A stretch of DNA of 19,548 nucleotides from Clostridiales bacterium (GTDB lineage Bacteria > Bacillota > Clostridia > Christensenellales > Aristaeellaceae). Below the pieces are notes generated by a model. That model searched no databases. It had not been told where the DNA came from and saw only the letters and a list, made by a program, of their open reading frames with translations. The stretch lies in contig SFHU01000046.1 in the NCBI GenBank assembly GCA_004555535.1, positions 1 through 19,548 on the forward strand, written 5' to 3'. Positions 12,438 to 19,386 of the stretch are shown here, piece by piece. Each line of letters starts with the position of its first letter. Positions within the stretch are counted from its first letter, which is position 1. A program made the translations under genes and the position numbers.

Positions 12438-13499
12438 TCACGCCTCCGTGCGGAAGGCGTAAATGGTCGTCGTGTCGTAGAGCTCGCCCGGGCGCAGCAC
12501 GGTCGTGCCGGTGAACTGCGGGTTGTTCGGCGCGTCCGGGAAGTGCTGCGTCTCCAGGCAGAGCGCGCTGTAACGGCCATAGTGCGCGCCGCCCTTGCCG
12601 CCGCCAATGTCGGTCATCGAGGCGGTGTACAGCTGCACGCCCGGCTGATCGGTGATCACGTCCATCACGCGGCCGGTCTGCGCGCAGATCAGCGTCGCCG
12701 CAAGCGCCATCGCCTCGCCGGAGCGCAGGACGAAGTTATGGTCATAGCCGCCGGCCAGCGCCATCTGCGGGCAGCTCGCCGTGTGCAGCAGCCCCGCGCC
12801 CAGCAGCAGGCCCTTGCGCATGTCAAACGGCGTGCCCGCGACGGGCATGTAGCCGCCGGTCGGGATCAGGCCCTCGCGCACGGGCGTGATCACGTCGCTG
12901 TCAATCATCAGCGCGTGGTCGGCGACGGTGCCGTGGTCGTGGCCGCCGAGGTTGAAATAGGTGTGGTTCGTCAGGTTGCACAGCGTCGGCTTGTCCGTGG
13001 TCGCCTGATAGCGGATGGACAGGCTGCAGGCGTCGTCCCAGGTATAGGTGACGAAGACGTCGAGCGTGCCGGGGTAGTTCTCCTCGCCGTCGGGGCTGAC
13101 GTAGTGCATGCGCAGGCTGTCCTGCCCCTCGCCCTCTTTGGGCTCAATCGCCCACATCTTGCGGCTGAAGCCCTCAAAGCCGCCGTGCAGGTGGTTTTCG
13201 CCGTTGTTGAGCGCAAGCTGATAGGTCTGCCCGTCCAGCGTGAAGCGGCCCGCCGCGATGCGGTTGCCGTAGCGGCCGACCGTGTCGCCCATGCAGCCGT
13301 GGTCGCCGAGGTAGGGCTCAAGCGTGTCAAAGCCCAGCGCGACGTCAGCCAGCGCGCCCTCGCGGTCGGGCACGAGGATGCTGCGGACGATGCCGCCGTA
13401 ATCGATCACGCTCACGGACGCGCCGGAGGCGTTCTTCATCGTGTATTCGGTGACCGGCGTGCCGTCCGGCAGCGCGCCAAAGGGCCTTTTCGTAATCAT
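12438..13499 (-). CDS. galM: Aldose 1-epimerase (mutarotase)
   Basis: Interconverts the alpha and beta anomers of galactose, glucose and related aldoses in the cytoplasm. The 353-aa product matches the family length. Motifs in order: GRYGNRI (75-81), NGENHLHGG (99-107), NHTYFNLGG (178-186) with the catalytic acid His179, GYDHNFV (251-257), and the catalytic base Glu316 in CLETQHFPDAPN. AAGGAGA precedes the ATG at suitable distance. A 9-bp inverted repeat (13530-13551) lies just upstream. The gene follows the GH2/ABC transporter operon on the same strand but is separated from it by about 400 nt containing a terminator, so it is probably expressed on its own or by read-through. Its job with the GH2 enzyme would be to equilibrate the beta-anomer released by hydrolysis. 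Confidence 0.96.
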   Translation of the reverse strand: MITKRPFGALPDGTPVTEYTMKNASGASVSVIDYGGIVRSILVPDREGALADVALGFDTLEPYLGDHGCMGDTVGRYGNRIAAGRFTLDGQTYQLALNNGENHLHGGFEGFSRKMWAIEPKEGEGQDSLRMHYVSPDGEENYPGTLDVFVTYTWDDACSLSIRYQATTDKPTLCNLTNHTYFNLGGHDHGTVADHALMIDSDVITPVREGLIPTGGYMPVAGTPFDMRKGLLLGAGLLHTASCPQMALAGGYDHNFVLRSGEAMALAATLICAQTGRVMDVITDQPGVQLYTASMTDIGGGKGGAHYGRYSALCLETQHFPDAPNNPQFTGTTVLRPGELYDTTTIYAFRTEA

Positions 13500-13529
13500 G
13501 GGTCTTCTCTCCTTCTGATCGTATAAGCT

Positions 13530-13551
13530 CGTCCGTTCGGGAGAACGGACG
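13530..13551. promoter_or_regulatory. 9-4-9 inverted repeat upstream of galM (operator or leader hairpin)
   Basis: CGTCCGTTC (13530-13538) and GAACGGACG (13543-13551) are perfectly complementary around a GGGA loop, ending 31 nt before the galM ATG. There is no T-tract on either side, so it is not a simple terminator. On the minus strand a weak -10-like TTATAC (about 13523-13528) follows it. It may be a repressor site or an mRNA 5' hairpin. Confidence 0.5.
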
Positions 13552-13569
13552 GCATTCGCACGTTATCCC

Positions 13570-13705
13570 TTATTCTTTATTCGATGCCGCCGCCGGTTTT
13601 CCTCTGCCGGCGAGGCGGGAAACAAACCAGAGCGTCAGCAGCAGCGCCGCCGCGCAGCAGGACGGGCAGCCCGCGGGCGATATCGACGGCGGGATCCCTT
13701 TTCAA
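13570..13705 (-). pseudogene. Possible frameshifted small single-pass membrane protein
   Basis: Starting at TTG 13705, 5 nt after GGGGGAG, the frame reads (M)KRDPAVDIARGLPVLL and then becomes arginine/glycine-rich (stop at 13577). The next frame over, from about 13653 on, reads AAALLLTLWFVSRLAGRGK and ends at TAA 13570. A single +1 shift at the repetitive GCGGCGGCGCTGCTGCTG tract would join them into one protein of about 44 residues with a charged start, one membrane helix and a basic tail. Either this is a decayed gene, a sequencing slip in a repeat, or programmed shifting. I do not recognise a family. The evidence is the complementary coding character of the two frames only, so confidence is low. 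Confidence 0.33.
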
Positions 13706-13726
13706 GCTTTCTCCCCCTTTCTTCAA

Positions 13727-13749
13727 TCAAAACCGGCATGATGCCGGTT
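13727..13749 (-). terminator. Terminator downstream of the sugar transporter operon
   Basis: AACCGGCA (13731-13738) pairs with TGCCGGTT (13742-13749) around a 3-nt loop. On the minus strand the stem leads into TTTTGATTG. It lies about 160 nt past the last permease gene and just before the possible mini membrane protein. Confidence 0.7.
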
Positions 13750-13765
13750 GCATTTCCGACCAAGT

Positions 13766-13884
13766 GATGAAAGCCCCGCTGCTTTGCGGTCGAGGCCGGA
13801 GCTTTGCAGAGGGACTTTCAGAGTAAAGAGGACCGCCGTCCCCGCCTTCCCGCGGCGCGGGAAAGGGCGGGCGAAGCAGTCCTC
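13766..13884. other. Two consecutive large imperfect hairpins in the transporter 3' region
   Basis: Immediately after the second permease gene, GAGGAC (13828-13833) and GTCCTC (13879-13884) close a hairpin of almost 60 nt with inner GC and CCGCC-type stems and a CCCGC/GCGGG tip. A second arm follows: GAAAGCCCC (from about 13769) with GGGACTTTC (about 13811-13819), containing two copies of GCTTTGC in its interior. There is no convincing gene. The first hairpin is followed on the minus strand by CTTTACTC, so it may contribute to termination or protect the mRNA 3' end. Together with 13500-13765 this explains the 409-nt gap. Confidence 0.45.
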
Positions 13885-13908
13885 AGGCATGAAATTGTGA
13901 AGCACGCC

Positions 13909-14787
13909 TTATCCCTTGACGCCCGCCTGCACGGAGATGCCCTGCAGGAAGTACTTCTGCGCGAAGAGATAGAGCAGGAACGGCGGCAGCATCGACACGA
14001 GGCACGAGGCGATCATGTGCGCCCAACGCTGCTCGTACTGGCCCATCAGCAGGCGAAGTCCGGCAGTCAGCGTCTGGTTGTTGACGTCGGTCATGACGAT
14101 GCGCGGCCAGAGATAGTCGTTCCAGGCGCCGTTGAAGGCGAACAGGCCGACGACGATCATGACCGGCGCGATGGACGGCAGGATGATCTTCGTGTAGACC
14201 TGGAAGCTGCTCGCGCCGTCGATGGTCGCGGCCTCGTCGAGCGCCTTGGGGATGCCCTTCATGAAATTGCGGATCAGGAAGATGTTGAACACGCCGGCCA
14301 TGCTTGGCCAGATGAGCGCGTTGAGGTTGTTGACCCAGCCCAGCGCGTTGGCGATGCGGAACTGCGGCAGGATGGCGACGACGTTGGGGAACATGCTGAT
14401 GTACATCAGCGTCCAGAAGATCTTGTTGCCGCCCTTGAAGTTCAGGCGCTCATAGGCGTAGGCCGACAGCGACGTGATGAACACGACGCCGACCGTCACC
14501 GTGATGGAGACGATGAAGGAATTCTGGAACATCCGCGTGATGTTGGCGTTCGTGTTGACGTTTTCGCCGCCGAAGAAGAGCTCCGTGTAGTTGGAGACCG
14601 TCCAGCTCCTGGGGATCAGGCGGGTCAGGTAGTCGAGCGGGCCCTTGATGTTGGCGAACGAGGTGATGAAGTCCGCGTCGAACTTGAACGAGTTCGTGAT
14701 CAGCCAGACGATCGGCTCAAACCAGCAGATGCCCAGAATCAGCAGGAAGAGGAACGCGATCAGCTTGCCCTGTTTGTTCTTTGCCAT
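13909..14787 (-). CDS. Sugar ABC transporter permease, MalG-type
   Basis: Inner-membrane permease of 292 aa with six predicted helices, the usual size for the second permease of carbohydrate (CUT1) ABC importers. The cytoplasmic EAA loop, EAATIDGASSFQVYTKIILP (185-204), contacts the ATPase. The protein ends LQGISVQAGVKG, matching the G...GAVKG end common to MalG/MsmG proteins. ATG 14787 is chosen because GAGGAGG lies 7 nt upstream; a longer frame overlaps the preceding permease gene. It starts 14 nt after that gene's stop and is the last gene of the operon. No ATPase gene follows, so energy coupling probably uses a shared MsmK-like ATPase encoded elsewhere. The sugar is not revealed by the sequence. 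Confidence 0.94.
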   Translation of the reverse strand: MAKNKQGKLIAFLFLLILGICWFEPIVWLITNSFKFDADFITSFANIKGPLDYLTRLIPRSWTVSNYTELFFGGENVNTNANITRMFQNSFIVSITVTVGVVFITSLSAYAYERLNFKGGNKIFWTLMYISMFPNVVAILPQFRIANALGWVNNLNALIWPSMAGVFNIFLIRNFMKGIPKALDEAATIDGASSFQVYTKIILPSIAPVMIVVGLFAFNGAWNDYLWPRIVMTDVNNQTLTAGLRLLMGQYEQRWAHMIASCLVSMLPPFLLYLFAQKYFLQGISVQAGVKG

Positions 14788-14801
14788 ATTCGTTCCTCCT
14801 C

Positions 14802-16145
14802 TCAATCCTGGTTGTTCCTGACCATCATGCGCATCTGGATGAACGTGACGACCATGATGCACAGGCCAAGGATGACCGCCATCGCAGAGGACATGCCGGC
14901 CACCTGCTTCTTGACGGAGTTCTCATAGATGTATTGCAGGAGCACCGCGTTGGCCTCGGCGTTGCTGAAGCCGACGAGGATATCCGGCTGACCGTAGATA
15001 TTGAACTGCGCGACCACCGAGGTCACCAGCGTGTACATCAGCGGATAGCGCATATTGGGCAGCGTGACATGCAGGAAGCGCTGGATGGAGTTCGCGCCGT
15101 CGACGGCCGCCGCCTCGTATTGATCCTGCGGCACAGAGGCCAGCGCGCTTTGATAGATGACCATCGTTCCGCCCGTACACCACCAGACCGTGACGACGAC
15201 GAGCATGACCCACGTATATGGCGGCAGGAAGAAGTTGGCCTGCACGCCGAAGAACTTGTTGATGATGCCGTACTGCACGTTGAACACATAGCGCCAGGTC
15301 AGCGTGACGGTCGAGATGGACATCAGGCTGGGCAGATAGTACAGCGCCTGGAAGAACTTGTTGCCCTTGGGCCGCGCGTTGAGCGCCAGCGCCAGGGACA
15401 GCGGCAGGATGATGCAGAAGGGCACACTGAAAATCACAAATTTAAAGGTATTCGCAAGACCGTTGCGCAGCTGCTTGTAGTAGGTATTGCTCGAGTCAAA
15501 CAGCAGCGTCTTGAAGTTTTCAAGCCCCGTGAAGACGGGCTCGTTGAACAGATCCCACTTGGTGAACGCGGCATAGATGCCGTAGATCGCCGGGGTGACG
15601 AAGAAGATGATGAAGAAGAACAGATGCGGCCCGATATAGGCATAGGGCAGCAGGTCCCGTTTGAGCAGCTGGCGGCTCTCTCTGCCAAAGGAGGGGATGG
15701 ACAGCGCCGTCGCGCCGGCCGCGCAAAGGAGCGTCAGATAGGTGACTGCGTTGTAAGCGACCTCGATCTGCTTGACGTCGCGCTTCTTGAATTTGACGCC
15801 CAGCTCCTTGAGCATCTCGCTGATGGGCGTATACAGGGCGGAATTGACCTTTTCCCGTGCAAAGAACACCATGAAAAGCGCGAAGGAGACAAAGCCGATG
15901 CCTGCAAAGAGCATGCCGACGTTTCGCTCGTTCTGCGCGAGCGCGATCACGGCCGCGATCATCGCGCAAAGAGCGAGCGGAATCAGAAGAATGCTGGCGC
16001 TGGACAGCGAGAAGAGCAGTTTGGGCATGCTCATCTGGATGACGGCCTGCGTTTCATCGATGGTCGTCGTCGCTGTGACGCCGGAAAAACAGAAAAGGAC
16101 GATAAACGCCAGCGCGAGCAGCGCGGCGATCCGGGAACGTGTCAT
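14802..16145 (-). CDS. Sugar ABC transporter permease, MalF-type, with extra N-terminal membrane domain
   Basis: The C-terminal 285 residues are a standard CUT1 permease with six helices and the EAA loop EAAAVDGANSIQRFLHVTLP (345-364). The 447-aa protein is about 150 residues longer than most partners because of an N-terminal extension. This has a signal-anchor-like helix (7-22), a short presumably external loop rich in Thr (TATTTIDETQ), two helices (about 45-70 and 78-96), a charged cytoplasmic stretch (FKKRDVKQIE, 119-128) and another helix (131-150). Extended MalF proteins exist, but I do not recognise this domain. ATG 16145 has GAGGTG 5 nt upstream; an upstream TTG lacks a site. It lies between the binding-protein gene and the second permease gene, 14 nt ahead of the latter. 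Confidence 0.93.
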   Translation of the reverse strand: MTRSRIAALLALAFIVLFCFSGVTATTTIDETQAVIQMSMPKLLFSLSSASILLIPLALCAMIAAVIALAQNERNVGMLFAGIGFVSFALFMVFFAREKVNSALYTPISEMLKELGVKFKKRDVKQIEVAYNAVTYLTLLCAAGATALSIPSFGRESRQLLKRDLLPYAYIGPHLFFFIIFFVTPAIYGIYAAFTKWDLFNEPVFTGLENFKTLLFDSSNTYYKQLRNGLANTFKFVIFSVPFCIILPLSLALALNARPKGNKFFQALYYLPSLMSISTVTLTWRYVFNVQYGIINKFFGVQANFFLPPYTWVMLVVVTVWWCTGGTMVIYQSALASVPQDQYEAAAVDGANSIQRFLHVTLPNMRYPLMYTLVTSVVAQFNIYGQPDILVGFSNAEANAVLLQYIYENSVKKQVAGMSSAMAVILGLCIMVVTFIQMRMMVRNNQD

Positions 16146-16209
16146 TCCGACACCTCTTTTCCTCAAGCGTTATGCGCCCGCGGCGCAGAAAAGCTCCCTG
16201 CTGCGCGCA

Positions 16210-16235
16210 GGGCAGGGGGAAAGCTCCCCCTGCCC
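16210..16235. other. Strong intergenic hairpin between the binding-protein and permease genes
   Basis: GGGCAGGGGGA (16210-16220) pairs with TCCCCCTGCCC (16225-16235) around a 4-nt loop, and a GCTGC/GCAGC pair (16200-16204, 16236-16240) extends it. On the minus strand it begins 22 nt after the binding-protein stop codon and lacks an adjacent T-tract. Such hairpins commonly protect the 3' end of binding-protein mRNA or cause partial termination, so that binding protein is made in excess over permease. Confidence 0.7.
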
Positions 16236-16257
16236 GCAGCATGTCAGGTTAAGGCGA

Positions 16258-17490
16258 TTACTGAGCGGCGATCGCGTCGGTGACCTCCTGCTCGACCTGA
16301 GCAATCGCGTCATCGATGGAGATGGTGCCGTCCACGAAGTCCCAGCCGACGCGGCTGAACGCCGTGTCGAACAGGCCCCAGTGCAGGTAGTAGTAGATGG
16401 CGAGCTCGTCCACGCGCTCCGGATCGGAGAGGAACGCCTGCGGCATGGAGGAATACTCCTCAACCGCGTTCAGGGAGACGTGCGCCGGAACCTGGCCCGC
16501 GTCCCTGGCCCAGGTCAGGGAGTTCTCGCCCATGAAGTTGATGAACTTGGCCACGGCCAGGTCCTCTTCCTCGGTGCGGTTCTCGTCAGCAAACTGCACA
16601 AAGTTGTGGGAGGACATCCACTCCTTGCAGGTCTCGGGGCTGTAGCAGACGGCCGGATACATCTCAAAGTTGACGCCCGCGTCCACGACAGCGGCCTTCA
16701 TCCAGATGCCCTCGGACCAGACGAGGAGCTCGCCGCCGTAGAACATGGAGGAATAGTCGTCGGTCTTCTGCGTGGTGTAGCCGTCCTCATACAGGGACTT
16801 CATGGTCTCCATCGCGGTCTTCATGGCTTCCTCATCCAGGGAGATGGCCACGCCGTCGTCGGTCAGCTTGTGGCCCTCGGAGAGCTGCGCATAGTAGCCC
16901 AGCATCTGAGCGCGCATCCAGCCCAGGTCGAAGATCTGGCCGGTGTAGCCGTTGGCACGCGCCTTGTCGCCCAGCGCGCGGATCTCGTCGAAGGTGATGT
17001 AGCCGTCCTCGACGAACTCGTTGAGGTCGTACTGATCAAACAGGTCCTTGTTGATGTAGGTGATGTAGCCGTGCACGTCCAGCGGGATGCCGTAGTGCTC
17101 GCCGTCGATGTCGGTGCGCTCCCACGCGGCCTGGTTGTAGTTCTCGGGCACGATGCCGGCCTGCGCAATCAGGTCCATGTCATAGGAATAGAGCATTTCC
17201 TTGTCCACGAAGTTCGGGATGCGCTCGATGTGCACGATCGCGACATCCGGAACGCTCGTGCCGGTCTGCACGGTCAGCGGGATCTTCTGATAGAGATCGT
17301 CGGCCGTCATCGGCGTGTGGGTGACGTGGACCTCGTCCTGCGAGGCGTTGAACGCATCGACCATGCTCTGCATGACCGCGCCGTCACCGCCGGTGAAGAC
17401 GGACCAGTAGTCGATCTCGACAACCGCCATTGCGGAGGACGCCGCAAAGAGCATCATCAGGGACAGCACGATTGCCAGTGTCTTTTTCAT
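16258..17490 (-). CDS. Extracellular sugar-binding protein of an ABC transporter (no lipobox)
   Basis: A 410-aa solute-binding protein of the cluster-1 carbohydrate type. It has a Sec signal peptide (MKKTLAIVLSLMMLF then AASSAMA, cleavage expected after residue 22), and the mature protein begins VVEIDYWSVFTGGDG, the typical first strand. PDVAIVHIERI (about 81-91) and GIPLDVHGYITYINKDLF (about 134-151) match the family's hinge and first-lobe blocks. Unusually for a Gram-positive-type protein, no cysteine follows the signal peptide, so it cannot be a standard lipoprotein; it must be retained some other way or be soluble in a periplasm-like space. GGAGG lies 10 nt before the ATG. Gene order is GH2 enzyme, binding protein, permease, permease. 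The ligand is probably a short beta-linked glycan or glycoside, judging from the GH2 neighbour. Confidence 0.93.
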   Translation of the reverse strand: MKKTLAIVLSLMMLFAASSAMAVVEIDYWSVFTGGDGAVMQSMVDAFNASQDEVHVTHTPMTADDLYQKIPLTVQTGTSVPDVAIVHIERIPNFVDKEMLYSYDMDLIAQAGIVPENYNQAAWERTDIDGEHYGIPLDVHGYITYINKDLFDQYDLNEFVEDGYITFDEIRALGDKARANGYTGQIFDLGWMRAQMLGYYAQLSEGHKLTDDGVAISLDEEAMKTAMETMKSLYEDGYTTQKTDDYSSMFYGGELLVWSEGIWMKAAVVDAGVNFEMYPAVCYSPETCKEWMSSHNFVQFADENRTEEEDLAVAKFINFMGENSLTWARDAGQVPAHVSLNAVEEYSSMPQAFLSDPERVDELAIYYYLHWGLFDTAFSRVGWDFVDGTISIDDAIAQVEQEVTDAIAAQ

Positions 17491-17513
17491 GTGGGGGTTA
17501 CCTCCTTTTATTT

Positions 17514-17535
17514 TTTACCGTCCTTGGACGGTAAA
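17514..17535. repeat. 10-2-10 inverted repeat between the GH2 and binding-protein genes
   Basis: TTTACCGTCC (17514-17523) and GGACGGTAAA (17526-17535) form a perfect inverted repeat. On the minus strand the tail is A-rich (AAATAAAAGGAGG), not T-rich, so it is not an intrinsic terminator in the operon's direction. It may be a repressor operator for an internal promoter or an RNA hairpin at the 5' end of the binding-protein message. Confidence 0.6.
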
Positions 17536-17562
17536 TTGCTTCATTCATCTCTCCGGTACCGG

Positions 17563-19380
17563 TCAGATGAGTTGATTCGTCTTTCCGAGGGGGTTCTGAT
17601 TCACCGCGCGCACGCGCGCCACATCCATCTTGGGCTTTCTGTCCGGGGTCAGCAGGCCGTTGATCTCCTGCATGACGTCGGTGAGCTGCGTGTAGCAGTA
17701 GCCCTGGCAGTAGGGGATCTCGCGCACGCCGTCGGTCACACCCTTGAAGCGCGCGAAGAACGCCTCCTCATCCGTGACCTTGTCGTGGTAGCCCCAGGTC
17801 TGCATGCCGCCCATCTCGCCCTGAATGCCGATGTTCATGAAGGCGATACCGCCGTATTCGGTGACCATGAAGGCCTCTTTGCCGGTGGGCGTCTCGCTGT
17901 CGGCGTAGCAGGGGCGCCAGTCGCAGGCGTGGGTCTCGACGGTCCTCCTGTCGGCGAAGTGATCGGCGATGACGGATTTCTCTGCCGCGTAGTCGTGCAG
18001 CGCGCAGATGTCGGTCGTCACCTGCTCCCAGCCGTCGTTGGCGGAGCACAGGCGCGTTCCGTCGGCGGCCTTGGTCATGTGGTAGAGCATCCTGCCGGTC
18101 GCCTGCTGGCGCCTGTCCGTGTAGATCTGTCTGACGCCCCAGCTCTCGTTGAGCGGCACCCAGGTGATGATGGAGGGGTGATTGAAGTCGCGCTCGATAA
18201 AGCCCAGCATCGTCTCGGCCAGGTTGGCGACGGTGTCATCCGAGAAGTCATACGGGCTGGGCAGCTCACCCCAGACGAGCACACCCATCCTGTCGGCCCA
18301 GTAGTAATAGCGCGGATCCTCGAGCTTCTGGTGCTTGCGCGCGCCGTTGTAGCCGAAGTCGAGCGTGTACTGCAGGTCGAGCCGGATCGCCTCGTCGCTG
18401 GGCGGCGTGATCAGGGAATCCGGCCAGTAGCCCTGGTCGAGGATCAGCTTCTGATAGATCGGGCAGTTGTTGAGATAGACGCGGCCCTCGCGCACCTCGA
18501 CCTTGCGCATGCCGAAGTAGGTGTCGACCTGGTCAATCTGCTCGCCGCCGCGCAGCAGGCGCACGCGCAGGTCGTACAGCGCGGGATGCCCGGGAGCCCA
18601 GAGCTCCAGCGGGTCGAGCGCGCCGCGCACGATCATCTCCACCGGCACGCGGAGGATGCGGTCCTGCGCGCTGACGCGCACGCTCTGGCGGACACGCCCC
18701 TCGAAGGAGACGGTCAGCTCGAGCTCAAGCGCCTCGCGCGGCTGCCTGTCAAGCGCGATCTCGGCGGTGAACATGTGGCGGTCGACATCCGGCGTGACGT
18801 GAATATAGCGCATGGCGTAGTCGCCCACGGCCTCCAGATAGACCGTCTGCCAGATGCCGGAGACCGGCGTATACCAGCAGCCCATCAGCCCGCGCTCCCA
18901 GTACTGCTTGCCGCGGGGCTGGGTGCAGTCCGGATCGTCCTGCACGCGCAGGCAGAGGTCGTTTTCGCCCTCCGTCAGCGCGTTCGTGATGTCGATGGCA
19001 AAGGGGGTATAGCCGCCCCTGTGCTCGCCGACCTGCTCGCCGTTGACATAGACGGTGCAGGAAAAGTCGACCGCGCCGAAGCGCAGCAGCACGCGCCGGC
19101 CCTGCATCTCCTGCGGCACCGTAAAGCTGCGGCGGTACCAGATCACGGGATGGATCTCGTCCGTCGGGCCGAGGCCGCTGAGCTTTGTCTGATAGGCGAA
19201 GGGGACGGTGATCTCAAGCGGCAGCGCCTTGCCGGGCCTGTACCAGCCCTCGCGCAGACCGGCATTCCCGTCGTCAAAGGCAAACTGCCATACGCCGTTC
19301 AGGTTGCAGAACGTATCGCGCATGAAATCGGGACGAGGATGCTCGGGCCTGGGAAGGACGCCGCTGTACTTGCTGGGCAT
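17563..19380 (-). CDS. Glycoside hydrolase family 2 enzyme (beta-galactosidase/beta-glucuronidase-like)
   Basis: A 605-aa cytoplasmic retaining glycosidase (no signal peptide). Layout: sugar-binding jelly-roll domain (about 20-185; TVYVNGEQVGEHRGGYTPF at 109-127 is diagnostic), Ig-like domain (about 186-290) and TIM barrel (about 295-605). The acid/base is Glu412 in PLNESWG (409-415) and the nucleophile is Glu508 in VTEYGG (506-511). At 605 aa it is the short GH2 form, similar in length to beta-glucuronidases and much shorter than LacZ. Substrate could be a beta-galactoside, glucuronide, mannoside or glucoside. I do not see the Asn-x-Lys glucuronide motif in the expected region, which argues weakly against a glucuronidase. 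ATG 19380 has GAGGAGG 8 nt upstream. It is the first visible gene of the transporter operon. Confidence 0.94.
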   Translation of the reverse strand: MPSKYSGVLPRPEHPRPDFMRDTFCNLNGVWQFAFDDGNAGLREGWYRPGKALPLEITVPFAYQTKLSGLGPTDEIHPVIWYRRSFTVPQEMQGRRVLLRFGAVDFSCTVYVNGEQVGEHRGGYTPFAIDITNALTEGENDLCLRVQDDPDCTQPRGKQYWERGLMGCWYTPVSGIWQTVYLEAVGDYAMRYIHVTPDVDRHMFTAEIALDRQPREALELELTVSFEGRVRQSVRVSAQDRILRVPVEMIVRGALDPLELWAPGHPALYDLRVRLLRGGEQIDQVDTYFGMRKVEVREGRVYLNNCPIYQKLILDQGYWPDSLITPPSDEAIRLDLQYTLDFGYNGARKHQKLEDPRYYYWADRMGVLVWGELPSPYDFSDDTVANLAETMLGFIERDFNHPSIITWVPLNESWGVRQIYTDRRQQATGRMLYHMTKAADGTRLCSANDGWEQVTTDICALHDYAAEKSVIADHFADRRTVETHACDWRPCYADSETPTGKEAFMVTEYGGIAFMNIGIQGEMGGMQTWGYHDKVTDEEAFFARFKGVTDGVREIPYCQGYCYTQLTDVMQEINGLLTPDRKPKMDVARVRAVNQNPLGKTNQLI

Positions 19381-19386
19381 ATCCAA

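Noticed and set aside
13723..13905. A 60-codon minus-strand frame just after the second permease gene
   Set aside because: It reads through the two large hairpins and the terminator, has no Shine-Dalgarno sequence and no recognisable composition; the RNA structure explains the region better.
17553..17562. CCGGTACCGG palindrome at the end of the GH2 gene
   Set aside because: A 10-bp palindrome of this GC content is expected by chance and has no companion site.
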